Positions 62,179 to 64,000 of a DNA stretch of 64,000 nucleotides are shown piece by piece. The DNA lies in assembly GCF_900100345.1 (NCBI RefSeq), contig NZ_FMTT01000011.1:1-64000 (forward strand), in the 5' to 3' direction. The stretch is from Paenibacillus tianmuensis. GTDB taxonomy: Bacteria; Bacillota; Bacilli; Paenibacillales; NBRC-103111. Position 1 is the first letter of the stretch. The number at the start of each line of letters is the position of its first letter. The notes under the pieces are model-generated. The model was not told the origin of the DNA and did no database searches. It worked only from the letters and a program-made list of their open reading frames with translations. The position numbers and the translations under genes were made by a program.

Positions 62179-63060
62179 ATGAAAGCATCGGCCTCTTACC
62201 GTTTTTTTCAAGCGGCGAATTACGTGCTGTTGACCATCATCTCGCTGCTGACGCTGCTGCCGTTTCTGTACGTGGTGATCATCTCGTTCACCGACGCGAA
62301 CGAGTACGTGACGAAGTCGGTCGTTATTTTTCCGGAAAAATGGAGTCTCGACTCGTACCGGTACATCTTGTCGACGGGGACGTTCATCCGGTCGATGGGA
62401 ATCAGCGCAGTGCTGGCCGTTGTCGGCACCCTGCTCAGTCTTGTGGTGACCAGCTCGCTCTCGTATGTGCTGTCGCGCAAACGGCTGAAGGGAAAGCAGT
62501 TTTTCCTCGTGGCGATTTTGCTCACGATGCTGTTTCAGCCGGGGATGATCCCGAACTATATGCTGGTGGACAGCCTGGGCCTTACCAATACGATCTGGGC
62601 GCTTATTTTGCCGGTGCTGACCGGGGCCTGGTATGTGTTCTTGATGAAAAACTTCTATCAAGACATGCCTTCCGAATTGGAGGAGGCCGCCAACATCGAC
62701 GGCTGCTCGGACATTGGTGTTTTCTTCCGGGTGATGCTGCCCCTGTCGCTGCCTGCGCTGGCCGCCTTCGGACTGTTTTTTGCGGTGGCGTACTGGAATA
62801 CGTATTTCAGCGCGGTGCTGTACATTAACGACGACTCGCTGCGGCCAATGCAGGTGCTGCTCCAGCTGCTGCTGATTCAGGCGTCCACGCAGGTGGCCGA
62901 CCCGAGCGTTGCGGCCATGATCCAAAGCGAGCAGACCGTGCCGCCCGACGTCATCAAGATGGCTGCTGTCGTCATTTCCTCGCTGCCGATCGTTGTGATT
63001 TATCCGTTTTTGCAGAAGTATTTCGTCAAGGGTATGATGGTGGGTTCGGTCAAAGGCTGA
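62179..63060 (+). CDS. LplC-type sugar ABC transporter permease
   Basis: 293 residues, six membrane segments. LplC/YtcP signatures: LTLLPFLYVVIISFTDANEYVTKSVVIFPEKWSLDSYRYIL, the EAA loop ELEEAANIDGCSDIGVFFRVMLPLSLPA, and the ending FLQKYFVKGMMVGSVKG. It starts one base after the stop of the partner permease, so the two are coupled. A solute-binding protein gene follows 90 bp later. Confidence 0.95.
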   Translation: MKASASYRFFQAANYVLLTIISLLTLLPFLYVVIISFTDANEYVTKSVVIFPEKWSLDSYRYILSTGTFIRSMGISAVLAVVGTLLSLVVTSSLSYVLSRKRLKGKQFFLVAILLTMLFQPGMIPNYMLVDSLGLTNTIWALILPVLTGAWYVFLMKNFYQDMPSELEEAANIDGCSDIGVFFRVMLPLSLPALAAFGLFFAVAYWNTYFSAVLYINDDSLRPMQVLLQLLLIQASTQVADPSVAAMIQSEQTVPPDVIKMAAVVISSLPIVVIYPFLQKYFVKGMMVGSVKG

Positions 63061-63150
63061 TGGCATTCAAGTCTGACTGTGTCCGGCCGTTCGCCGATAA
63101 AGGACATTTCGCCTCACATACGGAAACATATTTAAGGGAGGTCATCTAGA

Positions 63151-64000
63151 ATGAAAACGATGAAAACAATCGCAGCAGGCGCCGTATCGGTCGCCCTGGT
63201 CGCTTCACTCGCCGCCTGCGGCGGGAAGACGTCCAGTGACGCTCCGGCAGCCCAAGGGGAGGGCAAATCCGGCAAGCCGATGGATATAACCGTCACGACG
63301 ATCGCTTTCAGCGCGGCGCCGACCGGGGAGCTGGAAGGGCTCAAGAAGATCGGCGAGAAATTTAACGTCAATCTGAAAATCAATTATATCCCGGCTAACA
63401 ACATCACGGAAAAGCTGAACGTGCTGCTGGCGTCGAGCGACATTACCGACGTGATGTTCGTGGAGGACTTCAACACGACGCCGAGCTTCCTGAATGCGAT
63501 CGACAAAGGCGCGTTCTGGGAACTGACGCCGTTTATCAAAAATTACTCGAACTTATCCAAATATCCGCAAAGCGTTTTTGATAACGCCTCCATTAAAGGC
63601 AAGTTGTACTCGCTGCCGCGGGTGCGTCCGCTGGACGGCTCCGAGGCGCTCCTGCTGCGCAAAGACTGGCTTGACAAGCTCGGCATGCAGCCGCCGAAGA
63701 CGATGGACGAGCTAAATAACGTGCTCACAGCTTTCGCGAAGAACGACCCGGACGGCAACGGCAAAGCCGACACGTACGGATTGGCGCTATTCGGTTCGCC
63801 GGGCCCGGCCGGGTTTCTGGTCAGTATGTTCGGCGGGGGATATGGCTGGCAGAAAGGAGCAGACGGCAGCATCACCCCGAACTGGATGACGCCGCAGGCG
63901 AGAGAAGCGATGCAGTTCTGGAATAAAACATTCCAATCCGGAGGTATTGTGCCGGATCTGCCGGTTATGAAGAGCCAGCAGGTGCGCGACATGCTCGTTC
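63151..64000 (+). CDS. sugar ABC transporter solute-binding lipoprotein, cut by window end
   Basis: The first 283 codons are present and the frame is open at the window edge. Lipoprotein signal MKTMKTIAAGAVSVALVASLAAC with the modified Cys at residue 23, followed by a Gly/Ser/Ala-rich linker and a LipO/YtcQ-type binding protein (MDITVTTIAFSAAPTGELEGLKKIGEKFNVNLKINYIPANNITEKLNVLLASSDITDVMFV). A DPDGNGKADTYG segment looks like the calcium-binding loop found in many proteins of this group, including alginate-binding relatives. RBS GGGAGG. Third part of the importer encoded just upstream; its ATPase is not in the window. Confidence 0.94.
   Translation, partial: MKTMKTIAAGAVSVALVASLAACGGKTSSDAPAAQGEGKSGKPMDITVTTIAFSAAPTGELEGLKKIGEKFNVNLKINYIPANNITEKLNVLLASSDITDVMFVEDFNTTPSFLNAIDKGAFWELTPFIKNYSNLSKYPQSVFDNASIKGKLYSLPRVRPLDGSEALLLRKDWLDKLGMQPPKTMDELNNVLTAFAKNDPDGNGKADTYGLALFGSPGPAGFLVSMFGGGYGWQKGADGSITPNWMTPQAREAMQFWNKTFQSGGIVPDLPVMKSQQVRDMLV

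Noticed and set aside
1-64000. CRISPR array, rRNA, tRNA or prophage
   Set aside because: No regularly spaced direct repeats, no conserved rRNA blocks, no tRNA cloverleaf with CCA-type end, and no phage structural genes were seen by eye.

Overview
The window looks like a piece of a Paenibacillus-type chromosome (Bacillota, Paenibacillaceae). The signs are a cell-anchored enzyme with three S-layer homology (SLH) domains, repeated YesM/YesN-style two-component and AraC regulators, LplB/LplC-type sugar ABC transporters, strong AGGAGG-like ribosome binding sites with frequent TTG/GTG starts, and a cold-shock gene followed by a YdjO-like gene. The assignment rests on gene content only; no rRNA or tRNA was seen.

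Layout. 1-2206 is an AT-richer accessory patch: the 3' end of a TnpB gene with its right-end RNA structure, a lone Rossmann-fold oxidoreductase, and an ORF-less group IIC intron sitting just behind a terminator-like hairpin. 2230-4021 is a phytanoyl-CoA dioxygenase-like gene with a divergent AraC regulator. 4656-12412 is an acyl-CoA operon: acyl-CoA dehydrogenase, thiolase, a second acyl-CoA dehydrogenase, the fused mutase IcmF and 3-hydroxyacyl-CoA dehydrogenase, preceded by a perfect cre-like palindrome and followed by a GH20-like hexosaminidase. 14475-19823 holds an LRR protein, a YhgE/Pip membrane protein, an internally deleted Rpn-type nuclease remnant and a Nudix hydrolase.

19940-27650 is the most coherent little-described unit: an MBL-fold hydrolase, a Cof-type HAD phosphatase, an AfuA/B/C-like ABC transporter with a fused permease, a second HAD phosphatase and a SorC-family regulator. 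The promoters of the first operon and of the regulator share a near-identical architecture (TTAACTTGACC -35, 17-bp spacer, then two ACAAATGT boxes 19 bp apart), and a related box precedes the transporter operon. I infer one phosphosugar-sensing regulon for uptake and dephosphorylation of phosphorylated compounds. Two of its genes carry single-base frameshifts in this sequence.

27860-28508 is a cold-shock region with a large hairpin in the csp leader. 28755-34698 is cydABDC on the minus strand. 34954-49340 is a mannose-glycan locus: sensor kinase, response regulator, solute-binding protein, two permeases, GH125 alpha-mannosidase, a large clan GH-A hydrolase and GH38 alpha-mannosidase, with a 192-bp inverted-repeat element inside it. 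50358-64000 is a glycosaminoglycan-type locus: a PL8 lyase with CBM, Ig-like, FN3 and SLH modules, a membrane-bound AraC regulator, then (after a TraB/GumN gene and a decayed gene carrying a 115-bp MITE-like insert) a second LplB/LplC transporter and its solute-binding protein, cut by the window end.

Most notable for follow-up: the SorC regulon, a pair of acyl-CoA dehydrogenases with complementary missing active-site elements, the csp leader hairpin, the ORF-less intron and the 115-bp insert whose removal restores a reading frame.
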